Of a DNA stretch of 64,000 bases, positions 1-9,300 are shown piece by piece. The stretch spans positions 1 to 64,000 of the forward strand of contig JALNYO010000012.1 in assembly GCA_023229765.1 (NCBI GenBank), given 5' to 3'. A program made the position numbers and the translations under genes. The notes beneath the pieces are model-generated. The model searched no databases, was not told where the DNA came from, and saw nothing but the letters and a program-made list of their open reading frames with translations. How positions within the stretch are numbered: position 1 is the stretch's first letter; every line of letters starts with the position of its first letter. The stretch comes from Syntrophales bacterium. GTDB taxonomy: Bacteria > Desulfobacterota > Syntrophia > Syntrophales > UBA5619.

Positions 1-66
1 CATCCGCCCCACACTCGAAAAAAGATATTTGCATATACAAAAACCCTGCCAACTTCCAACGGGCTC

Positions 67-130
67 GTCCAACTACAGGATAAGATCGTGGTTCGCTTCG
101 CTCTCACGATCTATCCTTATTCGTTGGCGC
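67..130 (-). other. attC-like integron recombination site
   Basis: Read on the minus strand the site opens with GCGCCAAC and closes with GTTGGAC, which fits the attC core rule GTTRRRY. Between them an imperfect hairpin pairs AGGATAAGATCGTG with CACGATCTATCCT, leaving one unpaired A. Such extrahelical bases are typical of attC sites, which IntI recognises as folded single strands. It lies downstream of the hemerythrin cassette, on the side away from the integrase. The GCGCCAAC end deviates from RYYYAAC in its first position. Confidence 0.5.
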
Positions 131-199
131 CGTGCGAATCAGCAAGCAGGCAACTATCAGGCAGGAGCTTCAGGCCTTCCCCAATCCGCCTGATATGTC

Positions 200-319
200 G
201 CGCCAACAAAACGTTCAAGCTTTAGCTTAGCTCCGCCGTTGCCGTCGCGCGCAGCGCGGCGGCAACGAAAAAATCAGGGACGGCTGTTTTTTGCCGTCCG
301 CTGGATTTATTTGTTATCT
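200..319 (-). other. attC-like site of the hemerythrin cassette
   Basis: Reading leftward, AGATAAC begins 4 bases after the hemerythrin stop, and the far end is GCTTGAACG, four T, then GTTGGCGC, which resembles the L'/R' end of known attC sites. Inside are two hairpins: a 7-bp stem GGACGGC/GCCGTCC and the 13-bp stem at 238-266. The 120-base length is within the known attC range. The outer 7-mers match the core only at the AAC/GTT triplets, so the call rests on position, symmetry and context. Confidence 0.5.
231..266. repeat. 36-bp direct repeat, copy 1, GC-rich hairpin
   Basis: These 36 bases occur again, identical, at 940-975. The last 29 (238-266) form a near-perfect hairpin, GTTGCCGTCGCGC pairing with GCGCGGCGGCAAC around a GCA loop with one T:G wobble. 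It sits in the middle of the putative attC at 200-319, so it may be the variable stem of an attC family. Confidence 0.85.
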
Positions 320-322
320 GGC

Positions 323-730
323 CTACTTCAATCCCTTCTCGTTAAAGAATTGAGCATATTTTTTGTCAGTTTTCATAATGTGATTTTTCAGCCAATCACT
401 CAAGAAGTTCATCACTTCGATGGTTAAAGATAGCTTCCTTTTTTCAAACCCATCTTTGAAGTCTGCAACTTTTTGGACAAAGGCAACATGCTCTTTTTTG
501 TGATTATCTGTATCTGGATATCCAAATTGGGCGAAATATTTCTCTTCTGTTTTAAAATGTATTGCAGCATAGCTGATTAAACTATTCACGATTTTTCCCA
601 AAACATCTTTTCCTGCCCCTATCCTCATAGCATCATTCAGCTCATTGATTATAGCTATGAGTTTTTTGTGCTGTTGGTCAATCTCTGCCACATTTACACT
701 AAGACTGTCACTCCAATCAATCAGGGCCAT
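323..730 (-). CDS. bacteriohemerythrin
   Basis: A 135-residue single-domain hemerythrin that would bind O2 at a non-heme di-iron centre. The full ligand set can be read: His21 (in DQQHKKL), His58 and Glu62 (HFKTEE), His77 and His81 (NHKKEH), His117 and Asp122 (HIMKTD). Length and spacing match free-standing bacterial hemerythrins of anaerobes and microaerophiles, thought to scavenge or deliver oxygen. It has a strong ribosome binding site (AAGGAGG) 7 bases before the ATG. The stop is followed after 4 bases by an attC-like site, and a core-like GTTATAT lies about 45 bases upstream of the start. It therefore looks like a promoter-less integron cassette pointing away from the integrase. Confidence 0.93.
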   Translation of the reverse strand: MALIDWSDSLSVNVAEIDQQHKKLIAIINELNDAMRIGAGKDVLGKIVNSLISYAAIHFKTEEKYFAQFGYPDTDNHKKEHVAFVQKVADFKDGFEKRKLSLTIEVMNFLSDWLKNHIMKTDKKYAQFFNEKGLK

Positions 731-1192
731 CTTAAACCTCCTTACGGTTGTTGGTTTGTAAAAATCTATGCCATATAACGGATGAGTTCCGGCACGTTGC
801 CTGCCTTAACTCAGTTTAGGACTATGAAAAATCGTCGCGGCGAACAACGTCGCCTGCAACGACTGGTTCGGTGATTAGCATGCGCCCTTTTTCCCACCCT
901 TTTTCGGACCAGCAGGTTTACTTGTTCCTTTCCCTTTTCCTCCGCCGTTGCCGTCGCGCGCAGCGCGGCGGCAACAATTAATATACGTACCCTCTAATAT
1001 CCCTGCTTTAAACAAAATTTGATCCTTGAATTGACGTTCATCTACGCGCAATTTTATTGAAAAGTCAAATAATTATTTATTGAATACTTCATGTAAATGT
1101 GTTTATTATTAGCAAAAGCGTAGCATGGATCATCAGTGATTATTGGTAAATGAACAGACGGTCGCATTTTTTATATGACTGATAGGGGAAAT
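731..1192. other. intergenic region between hemerythrin cassette and integrase
   Basis: No convincing gene. On the minus strand the motif CCGTTATATGGC at 770-781 resembles the end of an attC or attI; almost the same motif precedes the DUF2442 gene near 30.68 kb, which supports a shared recombination end. The second copy of the 36-bp hairpin repeat is at 940-975. Positions 976-1192 are AT-rich and should hold the integrase promoter and attI, but I cannot place either securely. Confidence 0.4.
940..975. repeat. 36-bp direct repeat, copy 2, GC-rich hairpin
   Basis: Identical to 231-266, including the 29-base hairpin at 947-975. It lies about 220 bases upstream of the integrase start, where a cassette-proximal site would be expected, but no full attC outline could be completed around this copy. 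Confidence 0.85.
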
Positions 1193-2497
1193 ATGAATAA
1201 CGATCTTTTGCCGGATTTTCAAAAATATATTGCCCAACGCAAACTGGCGCCGGAAAACCAGATCCCTTTTTACGCCAACTGGGCAAGTAAGTTCCTGCGG
1301 TTTTCCAATCTACAGCAAGACAAACCATTGGATTTAAGAATGCAAATGTTCTTTAAGGCTTTGAAAAAAGACGAAAAACTGCAAGATTGGCAATTCGAGC
1401 AGGCCGATCATGCTGTCAAGGTTTATATTCATCATTTTCTGTCGAATAATACAGCGGTACTTTCACCAGAGGCAGAAACGGGAGCCGAAAAAAAATACCA
1501 GGACGTCAACGCAATGCAGGAAAAAATTCGTGAAATATTGCGCATCAAGCATTATGCTTACAGCACGGAAAGGACTTACATAGACTGGTTTCTGCGCTTT
1601 CATGCCTACCTGACCAGTGTAAAAAATAAGGATTGGCAAACCCTGGGCGCTGATGAAACGGATGTCCGGGATTATCTCAGCCACCTGGCGATCAAGCAGC
1701 GGGTGTCGTCTTCCACTCAGAATCAGGCCTTCAACGCGCTGTTGTTTTTGTTTCGAGAGGTTCTCAAGATCGATCTGCATGATCTCAATAAAACCGTTCG
1801 GGCCAAAAGGGGGCCCAAGCTTCCTACCGTACTGACAGAAAACGAAGTACGCGGTCTGCTTGAGCATTTAACCGGCAAGGAACTTCTTTTGGTTCATATC
1901 CTCTACGGCACGGGCATGCGGCTGATGGAAGTGGCCCGGCTGCGGGTGCAGGATGTTGATTTTGGATTGAATTCCATTATTGTCCGGGCAGGGAAGGGCG
2001 ATAAGGATAGAATGACGATTCTTCCGGATGCGGTTAAAAATAAACTCATAGAGCATCTGGAGGCCGTCAAAAAAACCCACGAACAGGATTTAGCGAAAGG
2101 ATTTGGCGAGGCCCATCTGCCCGATGCCCTCGCCCAAAAATATCCGAATGCAGGCAGGGAATGGCGCTGGCAGTATGTCTTTCCCGCCATGTCTCTATCC
2201 GTTGATCCGCGCTCCGGCAAGGTACGCCGCCATCATATCAGCCCCAGCTCCATTCAGAAAATTGTGACAGACGCGGTAAGGAAGGCCGGCATTCCCAAGC
2301 ACGCCACTGTCCATACCCTGCGTCACAGTTTTGCGACTCATTTGCTGATGAACGGTGTGAATATCAGGGAAGTCCAGGAATTGCTCGGCCACAAAAATGT
2401 TGAAACAACGATGATCTATACGCACGTTCTCAGAAACATGTCGAAAGCGCCAAAGAGCCCGCTGGATACGCTGCTTATGCAGAAAGAAAAGCAGTGA
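1193..2497 (+). CDS. intI: integron integrase (IntI-type tyrosine recombinase)
   Basis: A 434-residue tyrosine recombinase. Catalytic residues are Arg243 (GTGMRLMEV), Lys268 (GKGDKDR), His374 and Arg377 (HTLRHSF), His400 (GHKNVETT) and nucleophile Tyr409 (MIYTH). The segment around 309-331, with LPDALAQKYPNAG and WRWQYVFP followed by DPRSGKVRRHH, is the extra stretch that separates IntI from XerC/D and lets it bind folded attC. Typical IntI proteins are about 320-340 residues; this one has about 105 extra N-terminal residues resembling a second SAM-like core-binding domain. The ATG at 1193 is preferred because AGGGGAA precedes it; an in-frame ATG at 1175 adds six residues. It points away from the leftward cassette, the usual integron layout. 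Confidence 0.93.
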   Translation: MNNDLLPDFQKYIAQRKLAPENQIPFYANWASKFLRFSNLQQDKPLDLRMQMFFKALKKDEKLQDWQFEQADHAVKVYIHHFLSNNTAVLSPEAETGAEKKYQDVNAMQEKIREILRIKHYAYSTERTYIDWFLRFHAYLTSVKNKDWQTLGADETDVRDYLSHLAIKQRVSSSTQNQAFNALLFLFREVLKIDLHDLNKTVRAKRGPKLPTVLTENEVRGLLEHLTGKELLLVHILYGTGMRLMEVARLRVQDVDFGLNSIIVRAGKGDKDRMTILPDAVKNKLIEHLEAVKKTHEQDLAKGFGEAHLPDALAQKYPNAGREWRWQYVFPAMSLSVDPRSGKVRRHHISPSSIQKIVTDAVRKAGIPKHATVHTLRHSFATHLLMNGVNIREVQELLGHKNVETTMIYTHVLRNMSKAPKSPLDTLLMQKEKQ

Positions 2498-2841
2498 GAC
2501 CTTCAAAAGACCGGGTTCGAATCATAATGGAAAAATTTCCAATATTACGGATCTTTGCCTAAAAACACTTCCGGTTCCAACAATATGACAGCAAAGCTGC
2601 ACTATCTCAGGATTGCAAATAGATATCCTCCTGCTTGTGACGAAAAGGCAATGGGGGCATTTTTGCGTAAATAAATCAGTCTGGTTTGATTTACCGTTGC
2701 TTCGGGTGTATAAAGACAGGCCATGAACATGTAGATCATAATAAATAAGGCCGTTTTGCATTGAAAACGCGAGCTGCGAGGGCAGGGTAATTCAGGGAAC
2801 AAGGTTTTGAACCGGGGTTTATGCCCGATACGGAGGGAAAA
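2498..2841. other. intergenic, no feature recognised
   Basis: About 340 bases between integrase and phosphoglucomutase. I see no gene, no clear terminator and no attC-like palindrome. A GGGTTCGAATC string near 2510 resembles a tRNA T-arm but has no matching stem. Confidence 0.5.
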
Positions 2842-4488
2842 GTGAGTGTTCATGAACTTGCCGGCAAGATTGCGCCGAGAGCGATTCTTGCCAATATTCC
2901 GCGCCTTGTCGCGTCTTACTACACCGGTGAGCCGGATGTATCCGATCCCGCCGAGCGGGTGGTCTTTGGCACCTCCGGCCATCGGGGTTCATCTTTAAAA
3001 AACAGTTTCAATGAGGGACACATAACCGCGATATGTAAGTCTATTTGCGAATACCGGAAGGAAAAAGGGATAAAAGGGCCGCTTTTCATCGGCATGGACA
3101 CCCACGCCCTTTCCGAACCGGCGCTGATGACCGCGCTCGAGGTTTTCGCGGCGGGCAGGGTGACCGTCATGGTGCAGCGCAATTTCCGCTACACGCCGAC
3201 CCCCGTGATTTCGCACGCCATTCTTACGTACAATCGCGGCAGGAAAAACGGGTTTGCCGACGGCGTGATCATCTCCCCCTCCCATAACCCCCCGGAAGAC
3301 GGCGGAATAAAATATAACCCTCCGAGTGGCGGACCGGCGGATACAGGAGCGACGGCGATTGTTGAAAAAAGGGCTAATGACCTGCTGGCTGCGGGCGTCC
3401 GCAAAATTCGCAGAATGCCGCTGGCAAGGGCGTTGAATTCAGGCTATATCCGTGAATATGACTACGTGCAGCCATACATCAGCGATCTCGCTGATGTTGT
3501 TGATATGGACGCAATCAGAAATTCCGGCATCCGGATAGGGGTGGATCCGCTTGGTGGCGCGGGGGTTGATTTCTGGGCGCCGCTTGCCGAACTCTATGGG
3601 CTTTCTCTTCAGGTGGTAAACACGCTCGTCGATCCGACCTTTTCGTTCATGACGGTGGATAAGGACGGCAAGATCCGGATGGACTGCTCATCGCCCTACG
3701 CGATGGAGAGCCTGGTTGGGCTGAAGGATCGCTTTGATATCGCCTTCGGCAACGACACCGACGCCGACCGGCACGGGATCGTAACAAAAAGCGCAGGGTT
3801 GATGAATCCCAATCACTTTCTGGCCGCCGCCGTCTGGTTTCTCTTCGGAAACCGCCCCCGCTGGAAAAAGGATGCGGCAATCGGAAAAACGATCGTTACG
3901 ACCGCGATAATAGACCGTCTTGCCGCGGCTCTCGGAAGAAGGGTTTGCGAGGTTCCCGTCGGTTTCAAATGGTTTGTGGAGGGGCTCCTGAGCGGCGACT
4001 ATGGCTTTGGCGGCGAGGAAAGCGCGGGGGCCTCGTTTCTCAGAAAAGACGGCGCCGTCTGGACGACCGACAAGGACGGGATCATCATGGGTCTTTTGGC
4101 AGCGGAAATGACGGCAAAAACCGGAAAAGATCCGGCAGAGCTCTACCGTGATCTGGAAAATCGGTTCGGCGCCGCTTTTTCAACGAGGATTGATGCCCCG
4201 GCAACGGCGGCGCAGAAAAAGGCGCTGAAAAATCTTTCCCCGGAGGCAGTATCGGCAAAGGAGCTTGCCGGCGAGCCGATTCTGGCCCGTCTTACCCGGG
4301 CGCCGGGAAACGAGGCCGAGATCGGGGGGCTGAAGGTTGTCGCCGCCAACGGCTGGTTCGCCGCCAGGCCGTCGGGGACCGAGGATATCTACAAGATCTA
4401 CGCCGAGAGTTTTGTCAGCGATAAGCATCTCGACAGGCTCGTGAAAGAGGCTGCGGCTATCGTGGATGGCGCCTTTAAACAGGCATAG
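2842..4488 (+). CDS. pgm: phosphoglucomutase (alpha-D-glucose phosphate-specific)
   Basis: Interconverts glucose 1-phosphate and glucose 6-phosphate, linking glycolysis with glycogen and envelope sugar nucleotide synthesis. About 548 residues, the size of E. coli-type Pgm. Motifs in order: FGTSGHRGS near the N-terminus, the phosphoserine loop SPSHNPPEDGG, the metal-binding GNDTDADR, the sugar-binding GGEESAG, and the C-terminal phosphate-binding loop RPSGTED. An in-frame ATG at 2821 exists, but GGAGG stands 4-5 bases before the GTG at 2842, which I prefer. It stands alone on the + strand. Confidence 0.93.
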   Translation: MSVHELAGKIAPRAILANIPRLVASYYTGEPDVSDPAERVVFGTSGHRGSSLKNSFNEGHITAICKSICEYRKEKGIKGPLFIGMDTHALSEPALMTALEVFAAGRVTVMVQRNFRYTPTPVISHAILTYNRGRKNGFADGVIISPSHNPPEDGGIKYNPPSGGPADTGATAIVEKRANDLLAAGVRKIRRMPLARALNSGYIREYDYVQPYISDLADVVDMDAIRNSGIRIGVDPLGGAGVDFWAPLAELYGLSLQVVNTLVDPTFSFMTVDKDGKIRMDCSSPYAMESLVGLKDRFDIAFGNDTDADRHGIVTKSAGLMNPNHFLAAAVWFLFGNRPRWKKDAAIGKTIVTTAIIDRLAAALGRRVCEVPVGFKWFVEGLLSGDYGFGGEESAGASFLRKDGAVWTTDKDGIIMGLLAAEMTAKTGKDPAELYRDLENRFGAAFSTRIDAPATAAQKKALKNLSPEAVSAKELAGEPILARLTRAPGNEAEIGGLKVVAANGWFAARPSGTEDIYKIYAESFVSDKHLDRLVKEAAAIVDGAFKQA

Positions 4489-4588
4489 CGCCGGCAAAGA
4501 GAAAAATGACTGCAAATATTAATGTGTTTGAAGGCGATAGCGGAGTAATATTCGTTGTTTGTTACGCCCGTTACGGGCAGGGTGGTTA

Positions 4589-6352
4589 ATGGCAAAATAC
4601 CGGTCTTTCTATACTCTAATCTTGGTCATGGTCCTGCTCCTGTTTTCGGCGCCTCTTTTTGCCGGCGAACCTCTGACGGTTGCCATCGAGGGGATCGAGG
4701 GGGATGTTCTCAAAAACGTGACAGCCGCCCTTGCCCTTCCGGAAGGCTTTGTCGAAGAGGGGGTGGTTGAGCCACTTTTGCTCAAACGTTTTGGAGAGCA
4801 GGCGGAGCGCAAGGTCCAAACGGCACTGGAACCCTTCGGATATTACCATGCCGCGATAACTGTCCGGAGCGAAGAGACGGCCCCGGGGGAGTTTTTACTC
4901 AGGGTAAGCGTGACTCCGGGAGAGCCGGTGCGTCTGACGGAGGTGTCGGTCGTCCTGCATGGTCCGGGGGCGACCGAAGTTTCGCTGCAGGAGTTGGCCG
5001 CCTTGTTCCCTCTGGCGAAAGGGGATGTGCTGCTTCAGCATTACTACGAAGACGCCAAAGAGAAGCTGTTCTCGAAAGCTCAGGAGCTGGGATATCTGGA
5101 TGCGGCCTTTTCCGTCCATGAGATTCTTGTTGCCCAGGATGCCTTGAGCGCACAGATAAAGTTAGAACTGGAAACGGGGAGCCTTTATTATTTCGGTAGT
5201 GCAAGAATAGAAGGCGCCCCGGGCTATCCGGAGGCGTTTTTGCGTCGTTATCTGGCGTTCAGGCCGGGCGATCTGTTTTCCTACGAACGGATAGGCGAGA
5301 CGCAGCTCAATTTCATCAACTCCGAGCGTTTCCGGGAGGTAAATATCCTGCCGCAGAAAGGGGAGGCAGCGGGGTCAAGGGTTCCGGTGCTTGTTTCGCT
5401 AAAGCCGGGGGCAAGCAGGACTCTTCGCCAGGGCATAGGTTACGGCACGGACACGGGGGGGAGATTCAGTTTGCGTTACCGTGATCTGAACATCCTTAAT
5501 CTCGGTCATGAATTGCAGGCAAATTTGTATGTTTCCGAGTTTCTGCAGGGCCTGTCAACGGGGTACATCATTCCGGACAAGGTCGATATCAATAGTTACA
5601 ACGCAGTGCAGTTGAACCTGCAGCGGGAGGACGTTTCCACGTACAGGAGCGAATTTGCCGCCCTTGAGTTTGATAAGACCCACAGTCTGACAAAAAAAAT
5701 GCTCGTGACCGGGTATCTTAAATTTCAGCAGGAGAACTATAAAATAGGGCTTCAGGATTCGAATGCCCGCCTCGTTATGCCCGGAGTGCGTTTTTCGGGG
5801 AATTTTTACGACAGCGTCTCGCATCCGGAGAAGGGTTTTCATTATGCACTGGAGGTGCGCGGTACGGAACAATGGCTGGGTTCAAGCATGGGCTTGCTGC
5901 AGATCATCTCCGAAGGGGGTTTTATTTTACCATTGCCGTGGCGGTTGTTTTTCCATACGCGGGGGAAGGCGGGGATTTCGCTTTTGCGCGATCCTTTGAG
6001 CGATTTGCCCCCGTCGCTGCGTTTTTTCGCCGGTGGGGATCAGAGCGTGCGCGGTTACGCCTACCAGTCGCTTGGTCCCACGGATGCAAGCGGCCAGGTT
6101 GTCGGCGGCAAAAATCTGCTTTACGGCAGCCTGGAGGCTGAAAGGCGGATAGGGGACAACTGGGGCGCTTCCGTTTTTTACGATACAGGGAACGCCTTTG
6201 ATTCATTCAGTAATTTACAAATGGCCCAGGGAGCCGGGGTCGGCGTGCACTACTACACGCTGGTCGGGGCGCTGAATCTTTCTGTAGCCCGTCAGCTTAA
6301 CGTGGATGATCCCGGGATGCGCATCCATTTCACCGTTGGTATCGGATTTTGA
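4589..6352 (+). CDS. tamA: TamA-like outer membrane assembly protein (Omp85 family)
   Basis: Outer membrane beta-barrel that works with TamB in inserting or transporting envelope components. About 587 residues: signal peptide at 1-25 ending SAPLFA, POTRA-type domains to about residue 260, then an Omp85 barrel with the RGY loop motif (SVRGYAYQSLG) and a C-terminal strand ending in Phe (HFTVGIGF). The start at 4589 is chosen because it gives a clean signal peptide and follows GGGTGG; the frame stays open 30 bases further up. The stop codon overlaps the start of the downstream tamB-like gene, indicating translational coupling. Confidence 0.88.
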   Translation: MAKYRSFYTLILVMVLLLFSAPLFAGEPLTVAIEGIEGDVLKNVTAALALPEGFVEEGVVEPLLLKRFGEQAERKVQTALEPFGYYHAAITVRSEETAPGEFLLRVSVTPGEPVRLTEVSVVLHGPGATEVSLQELAALFPLAKGDVLLQHYYEDAKEKLFSKAQELGYLDAAFSVHEILVAQDALSAQIKLELETGSLYYFGSARIEGAPGYPEAFLRRYLAFRPGDLFSYERIGETQLNFINSERFREVNILPQKGEAAGSRVPVLVSLKPGASRTLRQGIGYGTDTGGRFSLRYRDLNILNLGHELQANLYVSEFLQGLSTGYIIPDKVDINSYNAVQLNLQREDVSTYRSEFAALEFDKTHSLTKKMLVTGYLKFQQENYKIGLQDSNARLVMPGVRFSGNFYDSVSHPEKGFHYALEVRGTEQWLGSSMGLLQIISEGGFILPLPWRLFFHTRGKAGISLLRDPLSDLPPSLRFFAGGDQSVRGYAYQSLGPTDASGQVVGGKNLLYGSLEAERRIGDNWGASVFYDTGNAFDSFSNLQMAQGAGVGVHYYTLVGALNLSVARQLNVDDPGMRIHFTVGIGF

Positions 6353-9300
6353 AGCGATTAGCCATTTATGGAGCGATAATTCTTGTCTTCGCGGCGCTGA
6401 TAACCGCCGGATGGCGGGGTGCGTCGTGGCTTCTTTACACGGAGGAGGGCGCCCGCTGGGCGCTGGCTTCCATCTCCCGCCACACTTCGTTGCAGATATC
6501 AGCCCGGAAAATAGAGGGGAGGCTCATTGATCATCTGCGTCTCGAAGATCTGCATCTGACCATCGAGCCGTTTGCAGTCGATCTCCAGAGCATGGAGTAC
6601 CATCTTCAGCCCCGGAGGCTTTTGTCGGGGATGGCGGCGCTGGAAAGCCTGACGCTGACCGGGGTGCGAGTGCAGGATAACAGTGTCGAAAAGCAGGCGC
6701 CGGATCTGTCATGGCCGAAGGTTTCCGGGATTATGTCGGTATTGGATGTTTCCGTTAAGAAGCTGCAAATTGACGATATTTCATATTCTGCTCCCTCCCG
6801 AGGTCTGCTGCTGAAGGACATGTCGGTTGAGAGTTCGGTGTTGTGGCGCCACCGCAACCTGACAATCAGCGATCTCATCCTTAAAACCCCGTACGGGAGC
6901 GGCAGGGGAGAGGCAATAGCGGGATTTTACCAGCCATCCCTGCGTTTTGACCTTGATTTTGCGTCGCCGCGGCAATTCGCCGCGATGAATGTCTTTTCCG
7001 CTCATGGCCTTTTTAAGCCGGGGAGCCGTCCGGAGCAGCTTGCGGGGAATATTTCCCTTTCGGGTTCTTCAGGGGGCGTCAGGCGCCTGGAGCTGGCCGG
7101 AGATGTCGGGATGACCTTGAAATCGTTTAATTTGAGGAATTTTCGGCTTAGCTGGTTCGACGGGAAAGGCGCGATCACCGGCGGGGGAAGCGTTCTGTTG
7201 ACTGCCGATGCGCCCGTATTTTCGCTCAAATTGTTACTGGCCGATGTTGATCTGGCCACCGCGCTAAAAATTCCCACGAACATTAAAGGGTCGATTACGC
7301 TGGACGGAACCCCTGCGCGTTACCACGGCGCTTTTACCCTCGAAAACAATAAACAGGGATGGCAAAAAGCTGTGGCAACAGGGGAGTACCGGGGAAGTGA
7401 GCGGGCGCTTGAGGTAAATGCAGTATCCGCCGCCCTTTTGGCCGGCAATGTTCAGGGAAAGGCGGCAATGGACTGGCAGCAGGGGTTTCACCTGAAAGGG
7501 TCCCTGCGCGGCAAAGACCTCGATCCGGCTGGTTTCAATGCGGACTGGGAGGGACTGATAAACTTTGATCTTGCCGGCGATGTAGCGTGGGAAAATGACG
7601 GCAAGCCAAGGGGCTCGCTGAAGGGCAGGCTTCGGGAAAGCCGCCTGCAGAATCAGCTTTTGCAGGGAGAGGTCAAGGCGCGCTTCGGAGCTGGCGATAT
7701 CAATGTAGAAAAACTGACTCTGAAGGGGAGCGGTTTTACCGTCAGGGGTTCGGGTTCAATTGCTGACAAACTGAATTTCGCAGCCAAGATAGACGATTTG
7801 GGGCAGCTTGTCCCCGGGGCGGCGGGAAAGCTTGACCTCAATGGCCACGTTCGTTACTCTGACAGCCAACTGTCCGGCGCGGCAACGGGCAGAGGCCGGA
7901 AGATCAGCTTTGGTGAAGTCAAAATCGAAAAAGCGGAGCTGGATGGCTATCTGGGGAGTAAAAAGGAAGCCCCGCTTTTTCTGAACGCCAGTATGAAAAA
8001 TATTGTCTATAAAGATTTGCATATTGATTCCGGCACGTTGAAGGTGGATGGCGCCGTCTCTCGTCATGAAATAGCCGCGTCGCTCAAAATGAAAAAAACA
8101 GTGCTGCTGGCTTCTTTAACGGGGGGGCTGCATGACCGGCTGTGGCAGGGAAGAGTTGAGAGCATTGCAGGCCGGGATGAGGTCGGAGCGTGGAAACTCA
8201 TCCAGCCTGCTTCCGTGGCCGTGAGCTCTCGAAAAATCACAATTTCCCCGGTAATTTTAACGGGTGACGAACAAGAACGGATCGAAATTAAAGGCGAATT
8301 CACCAAAGAGCCGAGTGGGGGCTTTTTCGGCGCCGTTTGGACAGGGTTGAACGTTAAACATTTTGGTTTTCTGCTGCCAAAGGAGCTTAAAAAGGAATTT
8401 AAGTATGGCGGATTAATCACCGGAAAAATGAACGGAAAAATCCTTGCCGATGGGCATCTCGAGACAGCCGGACAGGCATCCGTCGCCGCAGGAACGATAA
8501 AGTGGCAGCAAAAAGCGGAGACCCTTGACCTTCATTTTCCGCTGGCGGAGTTTGCGTGGAGCAGCCGAGGGATCCAGGGCCGACCGACTTCGGTTCATCT
8601 GACCGGCCTTGCTGAAGCAACAGGAAGCGTCACCATAGAGGGAACACAATTCAGAGTACCAAAGGGTTCTGCCCGTTTCAATGGAAGCGAGCAGGGGATA
8701 AACGCATCAGTGGAAATTTCTCCGGAAGGCGGTGGACTTTTAAGCGCCGATTTTTCAGCGACGGCGCCGTTTAATTTTTCGTTGCCGGAGACAGGCGAAT
8801 TTAAGGCGCAATGGACTGATATAAATTCTGAATTTTTTCGTTTTTTACTGCCGGAAAACGTGAACCTGGCGGGAATCCTGGCGGGAACTGCGAACGGCAA
8901 TCTTCTTTCGGGGAGACGCTTATCTTTAAGAGGCGCCGCCTCTCTGTCTCCGCCCGTCGGCGCAAGTGAGGGCAAAATCAGTTATCGGAAGAAGGATGGG
9001 GAGATAAACGCGAATTTTCGCTCTGCCTCCTTATCATGGGATTGGCAGGAAAAGACGCTGAACGGCAATCTCTCCGCGCGACTTGTTGATTATGGGAATC
9101 TGAAGGGGAGCTTCCGCCTGCCGGTTGAGGCCGCGCTGCCGGCAGCTTTCGATAAAAAGGGACCGCTTTTTGTTTCTCTGAACGGCAGATTCAAGGAAAA
9201 GGGATTGTTGTCATTCCAGTTTCCGGGATTGATAAAAGAAAGCCATGGCGAGATAGACGCAAACGTGGTTGTCGAGGGGAGCTGGGAAAATCCGCTCAGC

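Noticed and set aside
2505..2525. GGGTTCGAATC resembling a tRNA T-arm downstream of the integrase
   Set aside because: No matching T stem, anticodon arm or acceptor stem around it; treated as chance.
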